This document shows, one piece after another, positions 56,391 through 64,000 of a stretch of DNA of 64,000 nt. A model generated the notes under the pieces. It did no database searches. It had not been told where the DNA came from and saw only the letters and a program-made list of their open reading frames with translations. The DNA is from Streptomyces sp. NBRC 110035. Its GTDB lineage: Bacteria > Actinomycetota > Actinomycetes > Streptomycetales > Streptomycetaceae. The stretch is taken from assembly GCF_000829695.1 (NCBI RefSeq), contig NZ_BBNN01000037.1, positions 1-64,000 on the forward strand, in the 5' to 3' direction. The position numbers and the translations under genes were made by a program. The stretch's first letter is position 1, and each line of letters starts with the position of its first letter.

Positions 56391-56897
56391 TCACGGGGAC
56401 GCTTCGGGGCCGGTGGCCGTGGTCCGTGCCTCGGCGAGCACCCGCAGGGCCCGCGCGTCGGCGATGGCACGCTCCCTGGCGATGCCCGGCTGGATGCCGA
56501 GCACCGGCAGGCTGGTGCCGTCGCTGAGGTCGAGGAAGACCCAGGGGTCACCCGGGCGGAGGTTCACCCGAAGGATCTGGGCCCAGTCCAGGCGGCGCCG
56601 GGTCGTGATGTTGACGACGGTGACGCCCGTCTCGTCGGCGTCGACCTTCGGCCGGGCCAGCAGGACCAGGACTCCGGCCAGCAGGGCGGCGGTGAACACG
56701 AAGCTGAGGCGCTCGCCGGGGCTGAGCTGCTCCAGCAGCAGCGCGATCAGGGATATGGCCGCGAAGAGCCCGACGGCCGCGGCGAGCAGCACCGCGCGGG
56801 TGCGGCCCGGCCGGAAGGTGACGGGCAGGGAGGGCAGGTGACCCGACGGAGGGACCGGGGTGGCGTCCGGGGAGGGCTCGGGGGTGGCGTCCGGCAT
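56391..56897 (-). CDS. PH-like domain membrane protein
   Basis: 168-aa protein: a disordered N-terminus, two membrane helices (TRAVLLAAAVGLFAAISLIALLLEQ and LSFVFTAALLAGVLVLLA), then a bacterial PH-like domain (ADETGVTVVNITTRRRLDWAQILRVNLRPGDPWVFLDLSDG). Such proteins are common next to actinobacterial hisG and are of unknown role. ATG 56897 has GGAG seven bases upstream and is 25 nt after hisG, so it probably ends the rib-his transcript. A longer start at 56963 would overlap hisG. Confidence 0.85.
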   Translation of the reverse strand: MPDATPEPSPDATPVPPSGHLPSLPVTFRPGRTRAVLLAAAVGLFAAISLIALLLEQLSPGERLSFVFTAALLAGVLVLLARPKVDADETGVTVVNITTRRRLDWAQILRVNLRPGDPWVFLDLSDGTSLPVLGIQPGIARERAIADARALRVLAEARTTATGPEASP

Positions 56898-56922
56898 GGT
56901 GCGGCTCCGGGATCGGTCCGGG

Positions 56923-57780
56923 TCAGAGGCGGCAGGCGTGGATGGCCGTGGTGAGGATGGCACGGGCGCCGAGGTCGTAGAGGTCGTCCATGATCCGCTG
57001 GGCCTCCTTGGAGGGGACCATGGCGCGGACGGCGACCCAGCCCTCGTTGTGCAGCGGGGACACGGTCGGGGACTCCAGACCGGGGGTCAGCGCGACGGCC
57101 TTCTCCAGCTGCTCGACCCGGCAGTCGTAGTCCATCATCACGTAGGTACGGGCGACGAGGACGCCCTGGAGGCGCCGCAGGAACTGGCCCACCTTGGACT
57201 CGACGGTGCCGTCGTCCCCGGTGCCGGTGCGGCGGATGACGACGGCCTCGGAGGTCATGATCGGTTCGCCGACGACCTCCAGGCCCGCGTTGCGCAGGGA
57301 GGTGCCGGTCTCGACCACGTCCGCGATGACCTCGGCGACACCGAGTTCGATGGCGGTCTCGACGGCACCGTCGAGGTGGACCACGGAGGCGTCGATGCCC
57401 TGCTCGGTGAGGTACCGCGCGACGATGCCCTCGTAGGAGGTGGCGACCGTGCTGCCGTTCAGGTCCGCAACGCTCCTGGCGGCGCTGGGCTTGGCGGCGA
57501 AGCGGAAGGTGGAGCGGGCGAAGCCGAGGGGCAGGATCTCCTCCGCCTCGGCACCGGAGTCGATCAGGAGGTCGCGGCCGGTGATGCCGATGTCGAGGCG
57601 GCCGGACGAGACGTAGATGGCGATGTCGCGGGGGCGGAGGTAGAAGAACTCGACCTCGTTGACCGGGTCGACGATCCGCAGTTCCTTCGACTCCCGGCGC
57701 TGCTGGTAGCCGGCCTCATGCAGCATCTCCGCCGCAGGGCCTGCCAGTGAACCCTTGTTGGGGAGTGCGATGCGCAGCAT
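56923..57780 (-). CDS. hisG: ATP phosphoribosyltransferase, long form
   Basis: First enzyme of histidine synthesis, condensing ATP and PRPP; feedback-inhibited by histidine. 285 aa with the C-terminal regulatory domain of the long-form family (about 215-285, with PTVSPLHNEGWVAVRAMVP). Catalytic part: LRIALPNKGSL, DIGITGRDLL, GVAEVIADVVETGTSLRNAGL. It is 72 nt after hisE. The rest of the his genes are not in this window. In actinobacteria hisE-hisG are often apart from the main his operon. Confidence 0.97.
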   Translation of the reverse strand: MLRIALPNKGSLAGPAAEMLHEAGYQQRRESKELRIVDPVNEVEFFYLRPRDIAIYVSSGRLDIGITGRDLLIDSGAEAEEILPLGFARSTFRFAAKPSAARSVADLNGSTVATSYEGIVARYLTEQGIDASVVHLDGAVETAIELGVAEVIADVVETGTSLRNAGLEVVGEPIMTSEAVVIRRTGTGDDGTVESKVGQFLRRLQGVLVARTYVMMDYDCRVEQLEKAVALTPGLESPTVSPLHNEGWVAVRAMVPSKEAQRIMDDLYDLGARAILTTAIHACRL

Positions 57781-57852
57781 GAGGTCGGCTTCCTTTGCGG
57801 TGTGACGGTGTGACGGTGTACCGGTGGTCAGGGGGGCAGGGAGTGCCCGCGC

Positions 57853-58125
57853 TCACAGGTGGGCGTAGACGTCGTCGAGGGAGATGCCTCGGGCGACCAT
57901 CATCACCTGGACGTGGTAGAGCAGCTGCGAGATCTCCTCGGCGGCCGCTTCCTTGCCCTCGTGCTCGGCGGCCATCCAGACCTCGGCGGCCTCCTCGACG
58001 ACCTTCTTGCCGATGGCATGGACGCCCTTCTCCACCAGTTCGGCGGTACGGGAGGTGGCGGGGTCGCCGTGCGCGGCCTTGTGCTGGAGCTCGGTGAAGA
58101 GCTCCTCGAACGTCTTCTTGGACAT
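57853..58125 (-). CDS. hisE: phosphoribosyl-ATP pyrophosphatase
   Basis: 90-aa second enzyme of histidine synthesis, hydrolysing phosphoribosyl-ATP to phosphoribosyl-AMP. An all-helical MazG-like fold with the metal-binding acidic motif KKVVEEAAEVWMAAEHEGKEAAAEEISQLLYH. Normal length, starting at ATG 58125. It follows ribH after 34 nt, so the histidine pair appears to ride on the riboflavin transcript. The hisG-hisE gap contains a short GTGTGACG tandem repeat. Confidence 0.96.
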   Translation of the reverse strand: MSKKTFEELFTELQHKAAHGDPATSRTAELVEKGVHAIGKKVVEEAAEVWMAAEHEGKEAAAEEISQLLYHVQVMMVARGISLDDVYAHL

Positions 58126-58159
58126 GGTGGTCCTTACCCTACGCGGTGCCGGGGGCTGC

Positions 58160-58645
58160 TCACCGCCAGGGTTCGGATACCGAACGCAGTGTGGCCGCGG
58201 TCGCCACCGCCGCCGTGACGGCCTCGTGTCCCTTGTCCTCGGTGGAGCCGGGCAGTCCGGCGCGGTCCAGCGCCTGTTCCTCGGTGTCGCAGGTGAGCAG
58301 GCCGAAGCCGACGGGCACGCCGGTGTCGGTGCTGACCTGGGTGAGGCCCTGGGTGACGCCCTGGCACACGTACTCGAAGTGGGGTGTGCCGCCCCGGACG
58401 ACGACTCCGAGGGCGACGATCGCGTCGTAGCCGCGTCCGGCGAGGACCTTGGCGACGACCGGGAGTTCCCAGCTGCCGGGGACCCGGAGCAGGGTCGGCT
58501 CGTCGATGCCGAGGTCGTGCAGGGCGCGCAGGGCGCCGTCGACCAGTCCGTCCATCACCTTCTCGTGCCACTGTGCCGCGACGACGGCGACGCGGAGGTC
58601 CCCCACGTCACGTACGGCCAGTTCCGGTGCACCCTTGCCGCTCAC
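58160..58645 (-). CDS. ribH: 6,7-dimethyl-8-ribityllumazine synthase
   Basis: 161-aa penultimate enzyme of riboflavin synthesis, joining 5-amino-6-ribitylaminouracil with dihydroxybutanone phosphate. Family motifs: VVAAQWHEKVMDGLVDGA, LRVPGSWELPVVA, ALGVVVRGGTPHFEYVC, VPVGFGLLTCDTEEQALDRAG. It assembles as pentamers or 60-mers in the family. It lies 87 nt after ribBA and 34 nt before hisE. The start at ATG 58645 gives normal length. Confidence 0.97.
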   Translation of the reverse strand: MSGKGAPELAVRDVGDLRVAVVAAQWHEKVMDGLVDGALRALHDLGIDEPTLLRVPGSWELPVVAKVLAGRGYDAIVALGVVVRGGTPHFEYVCQGVTQGLTQVSTDTGVPVGFGLLTCDTEEQALDRAGLPGSTEDKGHEAVTAAVATAATLRSVSEPWR

Positions 58646-58732
58646 ATCTCTCCTCGGTGGTTCTCGGCCGGCCGCCGCGGGCCGGCTCTCCTGCGGGTCG
58701 TCGCGGTCACTGTCTGCCGCGGGCGGGTACGG

Positions 58733-60022
58733 TCACTGGTTGCCGCAGGCGGGCACGGTCGGCGTGTCCAGCCAGGGCAGGTCGTGGCCCATCCGGTCGC
58801 GCTTGGTGCGCAGGTAACGGATGTTGTGCTCGCCCGCGGCGACGGGCATCGGCTCGCGGCCGGTGACCTCGATGCCGTACCGGACGAGTGCCCGGGACTT
58901 GTCGGGGTTGTTGGTCAGCAGACGGACACCGCGCACCCCGAGGTCGGCGAGTATCCGCGCTCCGGCGGCGTAGTCGCGGGCGTCGGCGGGCAGGCCGAGT
59001 TCGAGGTTGGCGTCCAGGGTGTCGCGTCCGCGTTCCTGGAGTTCGTAGGCGCGCAGCTTGGACATCAGGCCGATGCCCCGCCCTTCGTGCCCGCGCAGGT
59101 AGACGAGGACGCCGCGGTCCTCCGCCTGGATCCGGTCCAGCGAGGCGTCCAGCTGGGGACCGCAGTCGCAGCGCTGGGAGCCGAAGATGTCGCCGGTGAG
59201 GCATTCGGAGTGGACGCGTACCAGGACGTCCCGGCCGTCGCCGATGTCTCCGTGGACGAGGGCGACGTGTTCGACGCCGTCGACGGTGGAGCGGTAGCCG
59301 TAGGCGGTGAACACGCCGCGGGAGGTGGGCAGCCGGACCTCGGCCTCGCGGCGGACGGCGGGCTCGGAGCTGCGGCGGTAGGCGATCAGGTCCTCGATGG
59401 AGATGATCGTCAGGCCGTGTTTGCGGGCGAACGGGATCAGTTCGGGCAGGCGCAGCATCCGGCCGTCCTCGCCGGCGATCTCGACGATGGCGCCGGCCGG
59501 GCGCAGTCCCGCGAGACGGGCGAGGTCGACGGCGGCCTCGGTGTGGCCGTCGCGTTCGAGCACGCCGCCGGAGCGGGCACGCAGCGGGAAGACGTGGCCG
59601 GGGCGGACGAAGTCGGCGGGTTCGGCGGCGCCGCCCGCGAGCAGTTGGAGCGTGGTGGCCCGGTCGGCGGCCGAGATGCCGGTGCTCACGCCGTGGGCCG
59701 CGGAGGCGTCGACGGAGACGGTGAACGCCGTCTTCATCGACTCGGTGTTGTCCTCGACCATCTGCGGGAGGCGGAGCCGGTCCAGTTCGTCGCTCTCCAT
59801 GGGGGCGCAGATCAGTCCGCGGCATTCGCTCATCATGAAGGCGACGATCTCGGGGGTCGCCTTCTCCGCGGCCACGACGAGGTCGCCCTCGTTCTCGCGG
59901 TCCTCGTCGTCGACGACCACGATGGGGCGGCCGGCCGCGATGTCGGCGATGGCCTGTTCGACCGGGTCGAGCATGGGGCTCTCGAACTCCTCGGTGCGGT
60001 AAAGGATCGGTGCCGTGCTCAT
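58733..60022 (-). CDS. ribBA: bifunctional DHBP synthase / GTP cyclohydrolase II
   Basis: 429-aa fusion with two steps feeding riboflavin. The N-terminal DHBP synthase has VVVDDEDRENEGDLV and RPGHVFPLRARSGGVLERDGHTEA; the C-terminal GTP cyclohydrolase II has the zinc motif SECLTGDIFGSQRCDCG and YLRGHEGRGIGLMSKLRAY. ATG 60022 has AAGGAG seven bases upstream and overlaps the ribM stop by 4 bp. Complete and unremarkable. Confidence 0.96.
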   Translation of the reverse strand: MSTAPILYRTEEFESPMLDPVEQAIADIAAGRPIVVVDDEDRENEGDLVVAAEKATPEIVAFMMSECRGLICAPMESDELDRLRLPQMVEDNTESMKTAFTVSVDASAAHGVSTGISAADRATTLQLLAGGAAEPADFVRPGHVFPLRARSGGVLERDGHTEAAVDLARLAGLRPAGAIVEIAGEDGRMLRLPELIPFARKHGLTIISIEDLIAYRRSSEPAVRREAEVRLPTSRGVFTAYGYRSTVDGVEHVALVHGDIGDGRDVLVRVHSECLTGDIFGSQRCDCGPQLDASLDRIQAEDRGVLVYLRGHEGRGIGLMSKLRAYELQERGRDTLDANLELGLPADARDYAAGARILADLGVRGVRLLTNNPDKSRALVRYGIEVTGREPMPVAAGEHNIRYLRTKRDRMGHDLPWLDTPTVPACGNQ

Positions 60023-60663
60023 GCCGGCGCTCCTTCCATTGCGGGGCGCGCGTCCCTGCGGGAGCGCAGCCACCAGTCGCGCAGTCCCCACAGGACCAGT
60101 GCGCCGTAGACGACGTAGACGAAGCCGGAGAAGGCGAAGCCGTTGGCGAAGTTCAGCGGTACGCCGACGAGGTCGACCAACAGCCAGGCGAACCAGAACT
60201 CGACCATGCCGCGGGCCTGGGCGTACATGGCGACGATGGTGCCGACGAAGATGTACGCGTCCGGCCAGGGGTCCCAGGACAGGGACGGGAAGGCGGTGAA
60301 CAGGCCGCCGACGGCGAGGGTGCCGACGGCCGCGAGGCCGGCCAGCGCGCCGCGCTCGCGCCAGGTGGCGAACCGCACCGCGATGGAGCCGTCCTGCGCC
60401 TGCTGCCGGCCGCGGTTCCACTGCCAGAAGCCCCAGGCGGCGACGGCCATGACGACGATCTGCTTGCCCGCGCTGCCGGAGAGATGGGCGGTGGCGAAGG
60501 CCGTGAAGAGGATGAGGCCCGAGACGAACTGGGCGGGCCAGGTCCAGATGGAGCGCCGCCAGCCGAGAGCCAGGGCTGTCAGTCCGATCACGTTGCCGAT
60601 CATGTCCGACCACTTGATGTGCTGGTCGAAGAGGGTGAAGGCCTCCGAGTTCAGCCAGTTCAC
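60019..60663 (-). CDS. ribM: RibM riboflavin transporter (PnuC family)
   Basis: 214-aa membrane protein with about six to seven helices (SDMIGNVIGLTALALGW, FVSGLILFTAFATAHLS, FVGTIVAMYAQARGMVEFWFAWLLVDLVGVPLNFANGFAFSG). It belongs to the PnuC vitamin carriers. RibM in rib operons of Corynebacterium and Streptomyces davawensis moves riboflavin and roseoflavin. GTG 60663 overlaps the ribE stop and the stop overlaps the ribBA start, so it is coupled on both sides. Riboflavin as substrate is inferred from the operon and riboswitch. Confidence 0.9.
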   Translation of the reverse strand: MNWLNSEAFTLFDQHIKWSDMIGNVIGLTALALGWRRSIWTWPAQFVSGLILFTAFATAHLSGSAGKQIVVMAVAAWGFWQWNRGRQQAQDGSIAVRFATWRERGALAGLAAVGTLAVGGLFTAFPSLSWDPWPDAYIFVGTIVAMYAQARGMVEFWFAWLLVDLVGVPLNFANGFAFSGFVYVVYGALVLWGLRDWWLRSRRDARPAMEGAPA

Positions 60664-61319
60664 CGCACGGCCCCCTCACCGGCGGTACCGTCACCGGCGG
60701 CCGGGGCGCCGCCGACCGGAACCCCCGTCGCGCGGTCGCCGATCATCCGCTCGACGTATTTGGCGATGACGTCCACCTCGAGGTTGACCGGGTCGCCGCT
60801 CCGCTTGAGCCCGAGGGTGGTCAGGGCGAGGGTGGTGGGGATCAGGCTGACGGTGAAGAAGTCCTGCCCGGCGTCGACGACGGTGAGGCTGACGCCGTCG
60901 ACCGTGACGGAACCCTTCTCCACCACGTAGCGGGAGAGTTCGGCGGGCAGGGAGATCCTGACGACCTCCCAGTTCTCGGACGGCTCGCGCTCCAGGATCC
61001 GGCCGGTGCCGTCGACGTGCCCCTGCACGATGTGGCCGCCGAGACGGGCACCCAGGGCCATGGGGCGTTCGAGGTTCACGCGGGAGCCGACGGCGAGGGC
61101 GCCGAGGCTGGAGCGGTTCAGGGTCTCGGCCATGACGTCCGCGGTGAACTCGTCGCCCTCGTGGTCCACGACAGTGAGGCAGACGCCGTTGACGGCGATC
61201 GAGTCGCCGTGCTTCGCGCCTTCGGTGACGACGGGGCCGCGCAGCCGGAAGCGACAAGCGTCGTCGAGCGTCTCGACGGCGGTGATCTCGCCCAGTTCTT
61301 CGACGATTCCGGTGAACAC
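60660..61319 (-). CDS. ribE: riboflavin synthase alpha chain
   Basis: 219-aa enzyme that dismutates two lumazines into riboflavin. It shows the two lumazine-binding repeats: FTGIVEELGEITAVE with NGVCLTVV (about 1-95), and GHIVQGHVDGTGRI with VDGVSLTVV (about 97-190). The last ~20 residues are Gly/Ala-rich and disordered. Start GTG 61319 is placed nine bases after AGGAGG. First gene after the FMN riboswitch. Confidence 0.95.
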   Translation of the reverse strand: MFTGIVEELGEITAVETLDDACRFRLRGPVVTEGAKHGDSIAVNGVCLTVVDHEGDEFTADVMAETLNRSSLGALAVGSRVNLERPMALGARLGGHIVQGHVDGTGRILEREPSENWEVVRISLPAELSRYVVEKGSVTVDGVSLTVVDAGQDFFTVSLIPTTLALTTLGLKRSGDPVNLEVDVIAKYVERMIGDRATGVPVGGAPAAGDGTAGEGAVR

Positions 61320-61471
61320 TTCCCGGGTCCTCCTGCCTCTTCGGGCGCGGACTCCGGGGCTGCCGACGACGGCAGAACAACGGACGGAGGCACCGGGAGC
61401 GACGCCGGACGGAGCCCGCCACGAGGACGGACCGGTACGGCGGCGCGCATGGTTGCCCGCCCGCCGCGCAC

Positions 61472-61588
61472 TGCCTCCCATCCGGACTTTAACCGTCGGT
61501 CCAGGAATTCCACCTGGTCAACCGGCCACTGGAAGCGGCCGGGTCGCGGACTGTAACCGCCGGTTCGGACTTTCACCGACCCCGGAGT
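61472..61588 (-). promoter_or_regulatory. FMN riboswitch (RFN element)
   Basis: The complement contains the whole RFN core in order: GGGGTCGGTGAAAGTCCG, AACCGGCGGTTACAGTCCG, CGACCCG, a variable hairpin, GGTTGACCAGGTGGAATTCC, TGGACCGACGGTTAAAGTC, and CGGATGGGAG. It folds into the six-helix junction that binds FMN. A ~150-nt leader separates it from ribE. No simple terminator with a U-run follows, so control by RBS sequestration or Rho-type termination is more likely. Confidence 0.95.
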
Positions 61589-61811
61589 GCGCTGCTGGTG
61601 ATACAGGGCCAGTCTGCCACGCACGCCCGTCGTCCATGCGGGCAACGGATGTGGGGTGGCTCACAGGCGATGACACCGCGTCCCGTCACCGCGGGACGGG
61701 ACGCGGGGAGGCGGTCCGCCATCGGGTCCGCGACCGCTCGGCAGCCGTCCGCCTTCGCGCCCTTGTGCGCCATCGGGTGCCACCGGAGCGCTCCCGAACG
61801 CTCCCCGTGAC

Positions 61812-61853
61812 TGGTCCATACCTATTGACGGACTGGTCTAGTCCTCTTAGCGT
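61812..61853 (+). promoter_or_regulatory. chitinase-type promoter without a chitinase gene
   Basis: Direct repeats TGGTCCATACCT (61812-61823) and TGGTCTAGTCCT (61834-61845) flank TTGACG (61825-61830); TAGCGT (61848-61853) follows at 17 nt. The repeats match the 12-bp TGGTCCAGACCT element of Streptomyces chitinase promoters, and the second also resembles a DasR dre half-to-half site. The next gene on this strand is the NAD(P)-binding protein at 62070, not a chitinase. Confidence 0.6.
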
Positions 61854-62069
61854 CTGCTTCAGCCTCCCCAGAGACCGGCCCGGCGGCGGTGACGACGGCC
61901 CTTGCCCGCCGCCGGGCCTCACCACCGCGTCCGACGCCCCCGCCGGGCCCGGCAGGACGGGCCCGTGCCACGTTCCCGGGGGCGGTTCCGTCCCTCCTCT
62001 GATGAACTTGACGAAGGCGCGCCGGCAGGAGTGCCGGCGTCCGACGCCGCATCCGAGGAGCTGAACGGC

Positions 62070-62828
62070 ATGACCACGATCCTGGTGACCGGCGGTACGG
62101 GAACCCTCGGCCGGCACGTCGTCGGGCGGCTGCGGACGGGCGCGCAGGAGGTGCGGGTGCTCAGCCGGCACTCCCAGCCGTACGCCGTCGACCTGCGCCG
62201 GGGCGGCAGCACGCTGGACACGGCCGTCACGGGGGTGGACACGATCGTCCACTGCGCGAGCACCCCGCGCGGCGGCGACGAGGCGGCGGCGAGGAACCTC
62301 CTGGCGGCGGCGCGGCGGGCCGGGGTGGGGCACCTCGTCTACATCTCGATCACAGGGGTCGACCAGGTGCCGTTCGGCTATTACCGCGCCAAGTCGGCGG
62401 TGGAGCGGCTGACCGAGGAATCGGGGCTCGGCTGGACCGTGCTGCGTACGACCCGGTTCCACGACCTGGTGTTCACGCTCCTCCGGCACCTGAGCAGGGC
62501 TCCGGTGCTGCTGCTGCCGGCCCGCGTGAAGGACCAGCCGATCGGGGTGTCCGAGGTCGCGGACCGTCTGGCGGAGCTGGCCCGGGGCGGGCCCGCGGGG
62601 CGCGTCACGGACATGGGCGGGCCGGAGGTGCGCACGTTCGAGTCCCTGGCGCGCTCCTACCTGGAGGCCGCGGGCCGCCGCCGCGCGGTGCTCAAGGTCC
62701 CCCTCCGGGGCGCGGCGTACCGCGCCTTCCGGGCCGGCGGCCATCTCGCCCGGGAGCACGCGGTGGGCAAGGTCACCTTCGAGGATTTCCCGGCGGCGCG
62801 GGCGGAGCGGGCACGCGCGGGCGGGTGA
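62070..62828 (+). CDS. NAD(P)-binding protein, NmrA/atypical SDR type
   Basis: 252-aa Rossmann-fold protein. It opens with the dinucleotide motif LVTGGTGTLGRHVV, then has DTIVHCASTPRGGDEAAARNLLAAA, YISITGVDQVPFGYYRAK (Tyr/Lys spaced as in SDRs), and WTVLRTTRFHDLVF. Such proteins include NmrA-type redox sensors and nucleotide-sugar modifiers; the reaction is not evident. ATG 62070 has GAGGAG nine bases upstream. Its upstream region carries the orphan chitinase-type promoter. The C-terminus is Ala/Arg-rich and convergent with the ROK gene. Confidence 0.88.
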   Translation: MTTILVTGGTGTLGRHVVGRLRTGAQEVRVLSRHSQPYAVDLRRGGSTLDTAVTGVDTIVHCASTPRGGDEAAARNLLAAARRAGVGHLVYISITGVDQVPFGYYRAKSAVERLTEESGLGWTVLRTTRFHDLVFTLLRHLSRAPVLLLPARVKDQPIGVSEVADRLAELARGGPAGRVTDMGGPEVRTFESLARSYLEAAGRRRAVLKVPLRGAAYRAFRAGGHLAREHAVGKVTFEDFPAARAERARAGG

Positions 62829-62917
62829 GCGCGCGCCGGGTGGAGTGAGCCGCCGCGGGCGCCGGGGCCCGGGGAGACGGTGCGCGGTGCCGAGCGGGCC
62901 CGTCCGGGGGCGGCCGG

Positions 62918-64000
62918 TCAGTGGGCGTGTCCCTGCGCGGCCGGGCCGAAGAGTTCATCCTGGGCGTGGCCGCGGGCCGTCAGGAGGGCGCCGCGCAGAA
63001 CCGCGCCGCCCCCCAGCGCGCTCGCCCGTACCTCGGTGGGCAGCGGCGACATCCGGGCCGTCCGTTCCTGTACGCGGGCGGCGAGCTCCTCCCCGCCCGC
63101 CCGGCCGATCTCCCCGCCGAGCACCACGCACCCGGGATCCAGCAGCGCGGCCACCGACGCGACCCCCACGGCGATGCGGCCGGCGAGGGCGTCGAGGAAG
63201 CGCGCGGCCGCCGGGCCCTGTTCCTCCCGTGCCCGCGCGGTGGCCGCCCGTACCGCGCCCGCCGCCGCCGGGTGCACGTCCGGCTCGGCCACGATCCCGT
63301 ACTCCCCCGCCAGTTCCGCGACCGCCGCCGACGACGCGAGGGAATGGAAGCCGCCGCCGCAGTCCGTGGCCGACGGCAGGCCGGGCGTACCCGGGACCGG
63401 CAGGAAGCCGATTTCCCCCATGCCTCCGGAGGCACCCCGGCGCAGGGCACCGTCCAGGACGACGGCCGCGCCGGTGCCGTGACCGAGCCACAGCAGGACG
63501 AAGGTGTCGCGGTCGCGGGCGGCCCCGTCGCGCTGCTCGGCCAGGGCGGCGAGGTTGGTCTCGTTCTCGAGGCTGACCCGCGCCCCGGGCAGCCGCTCCT
63601 GAAGCGCGGCGGCCAGTCGGCGGTGCCATTCCGGCAGCCCTTCGGAGTCGCGCAGTTCCCCGCTCGCGGGGTCGACCAGCCCGGGGGCGCCGACCCCGAC
63701 GGTGTGCAGCCGGTCGGCGCCCGCCTCCTTCGCCGTCCGCTCGACCAGGGTCACCGCCCGCTCCACGGCGGGCCCGGTCCCGGTGTCCACCGTGATCGGC
63801 GCCGAGGCCTCGGCCAGGACCGTGCCGACGAGGTCGGACACGACCACGGCGACGCCCTCGGTCCGTACGTCGAGTGCGGCCAGGTGCGCCCGGTCGGCGA
63901 CGATCCCGTACAGCTTCGCGTTCGGCCCTCGCCGTTGTTCCCCGGCCTCCCCGACCACGGTGATCAGCCCGGCTGCGGTCAGCCGCTCGGCGAGGTCGGC
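62918..64000 (-). CDS. ROK-family regulator or kinase, 5' end cut by window
   Basis: At least 360 aa; the reading frame passes through the window end. What is visible starts in the C-terminal part of a winged helix (DLAERLTAAGLITVVGEAG), then the ROK fold: ENETNLAALAEQRDG, LLWLGHGTGAAVVLDGALRRGASGGMGEIGFLPV, and CVVLGGEIGRAGGEEL. The usual CxCGxxGCxE zinc motif is missing: DCGGGFHSL stands in its place. The catalytic Asp of ROK sugar kinases is Glu (ENET). So it is probably a sugar-sensing repressor rather than an active kinase. Confidence 0.88.
   Translation of the reverse strand, partial: ADLAERLTAAGLITVVGEAGEQRRGPNAKLYGIVADRAHLAALDVRTEGVAVVVSDLVGTVLAEASAPITVDTGTGPAVERAVTLVERTAKEAGADRLHTVGVGAPGLVDPASGELRDSEGLPEWHRRLAAALQERLPGARVSLENETNLAALAEQRDGAARDRDTFVLLWLGHGTGAAVVLDGALRRGASGGMGEIGFLPVPGTPGLPSATDCGGGFHSLASSAAVAELAGEYGIVAEPDVHPAAAGAVRAATARAREEQGPAAARFLDALAGRIAVGVASVAALLDPGCVVLGGEIGRAGGEELAARVQERTARMSPLPTEVRASALGGGAVLRGALLTARGHAQDELFGPAAQGHAH

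Overview
This 64 kb window is a chromosomal segment of a Streptomyces or very close relative. The DNA is strongly GC-rich, coding frames have G/C in nearly every third position, and several gene sets are typical of the genus: a conservon (cvnA-D), smeA-sffA, rbpA, the ppm1 mannosyltransferase, a rib operon containing ribM, and a DasR-type operator in front of crr-ptsI. From memory, the gene order follows the S. coelicolor core segment from crr/ptsI through smeA-sffA, rbpA and ppm1 to hisG, hisE and the rib genes. I see no insertion sequences, phage genes or CRISPR arrays.

Layout. 1-800: 5' end and leader of a 16S rRNA operon, reading left and sharing its upstream region with crr. 800-3200: PTS genes crr and ptsI. 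3.2-9.4 kb: a hypothetical protein, acetoacetyl-CoA synthetase, a divergent GH31 glycosidase and a Nudix hydrolase. 9.6-10.3 kb: a decayed DUF35-type gene. 10.3-18.4 kb: a leftward conservon (kinase, roadblock, DUF742, GTPase) with a full-length 5-oxoprolinase gene inserted between its third and fourth genes. 19.5-26.8 kb: a three-gene SMC-like cluster (508 aa, 293 aa and a 1551 aa coiled-coil ATPase) arranged like JetA-JetB-JetC of Wadjet or MksF-E-B but with no JetD nuclease nearby. This is the best candidate for a poorly described system. 26.9-30.1 kb: GntR regulator and pxpABC, a second and unrelated 5-oxoprolinase. 30.1-35.8 kb: a translationally coupled glycosyltransferase, glycosyltransferase, SGNH hydrolase cassette, then HEAT-like and ankyrin proteins.

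36-43 kb: smeA-sffA (sporulation septum DNA translocase), a MocR-type regulator, a YczE-like membrane protein coupled to a glycerophosphodiesterase, an MFS carrier, and rbpA behind a SigR-type promoter. 43-50 kb: FxsA, Ppm1, an amidohydrolase, an Lrp regulator, a Cys-rich conserved protein and an acyl-CoA dehydrogenase. 50-56 kb: a wrecked chitinase gene with its promoter still visible, a TetR regulator, tiny membrane ORFs, a Tat-exported C39-like peptidase, a uridine-kinase-like ATPase, a candidate small RNA, and a CbxX/EccA-type AAA ATPase. 56-61.6 kb: a leftward operon behind an FMN riboswitch (ribE, ribM, ribBA, ribH) running on into hisE, hisG and a PH-like membrane protein. 61.8-64 kb: an orphan chitinase-type promoter, an NAD(P)-binding protein, and a ROK-family regulator cut by the window end.

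Themes. The dre-like site at crr and the remains of two chitinase-type loci suggest a strain that keeps PTS control but has lost chitinase genes here. Two unrelated pyroglutamate-opening enzymes lie within 20 kb. Several ATPases carry unusual active-site residues: SffA lacks the Walker A lysine, and the SMC-like protein has Asn where the Walker B Glu is expected.
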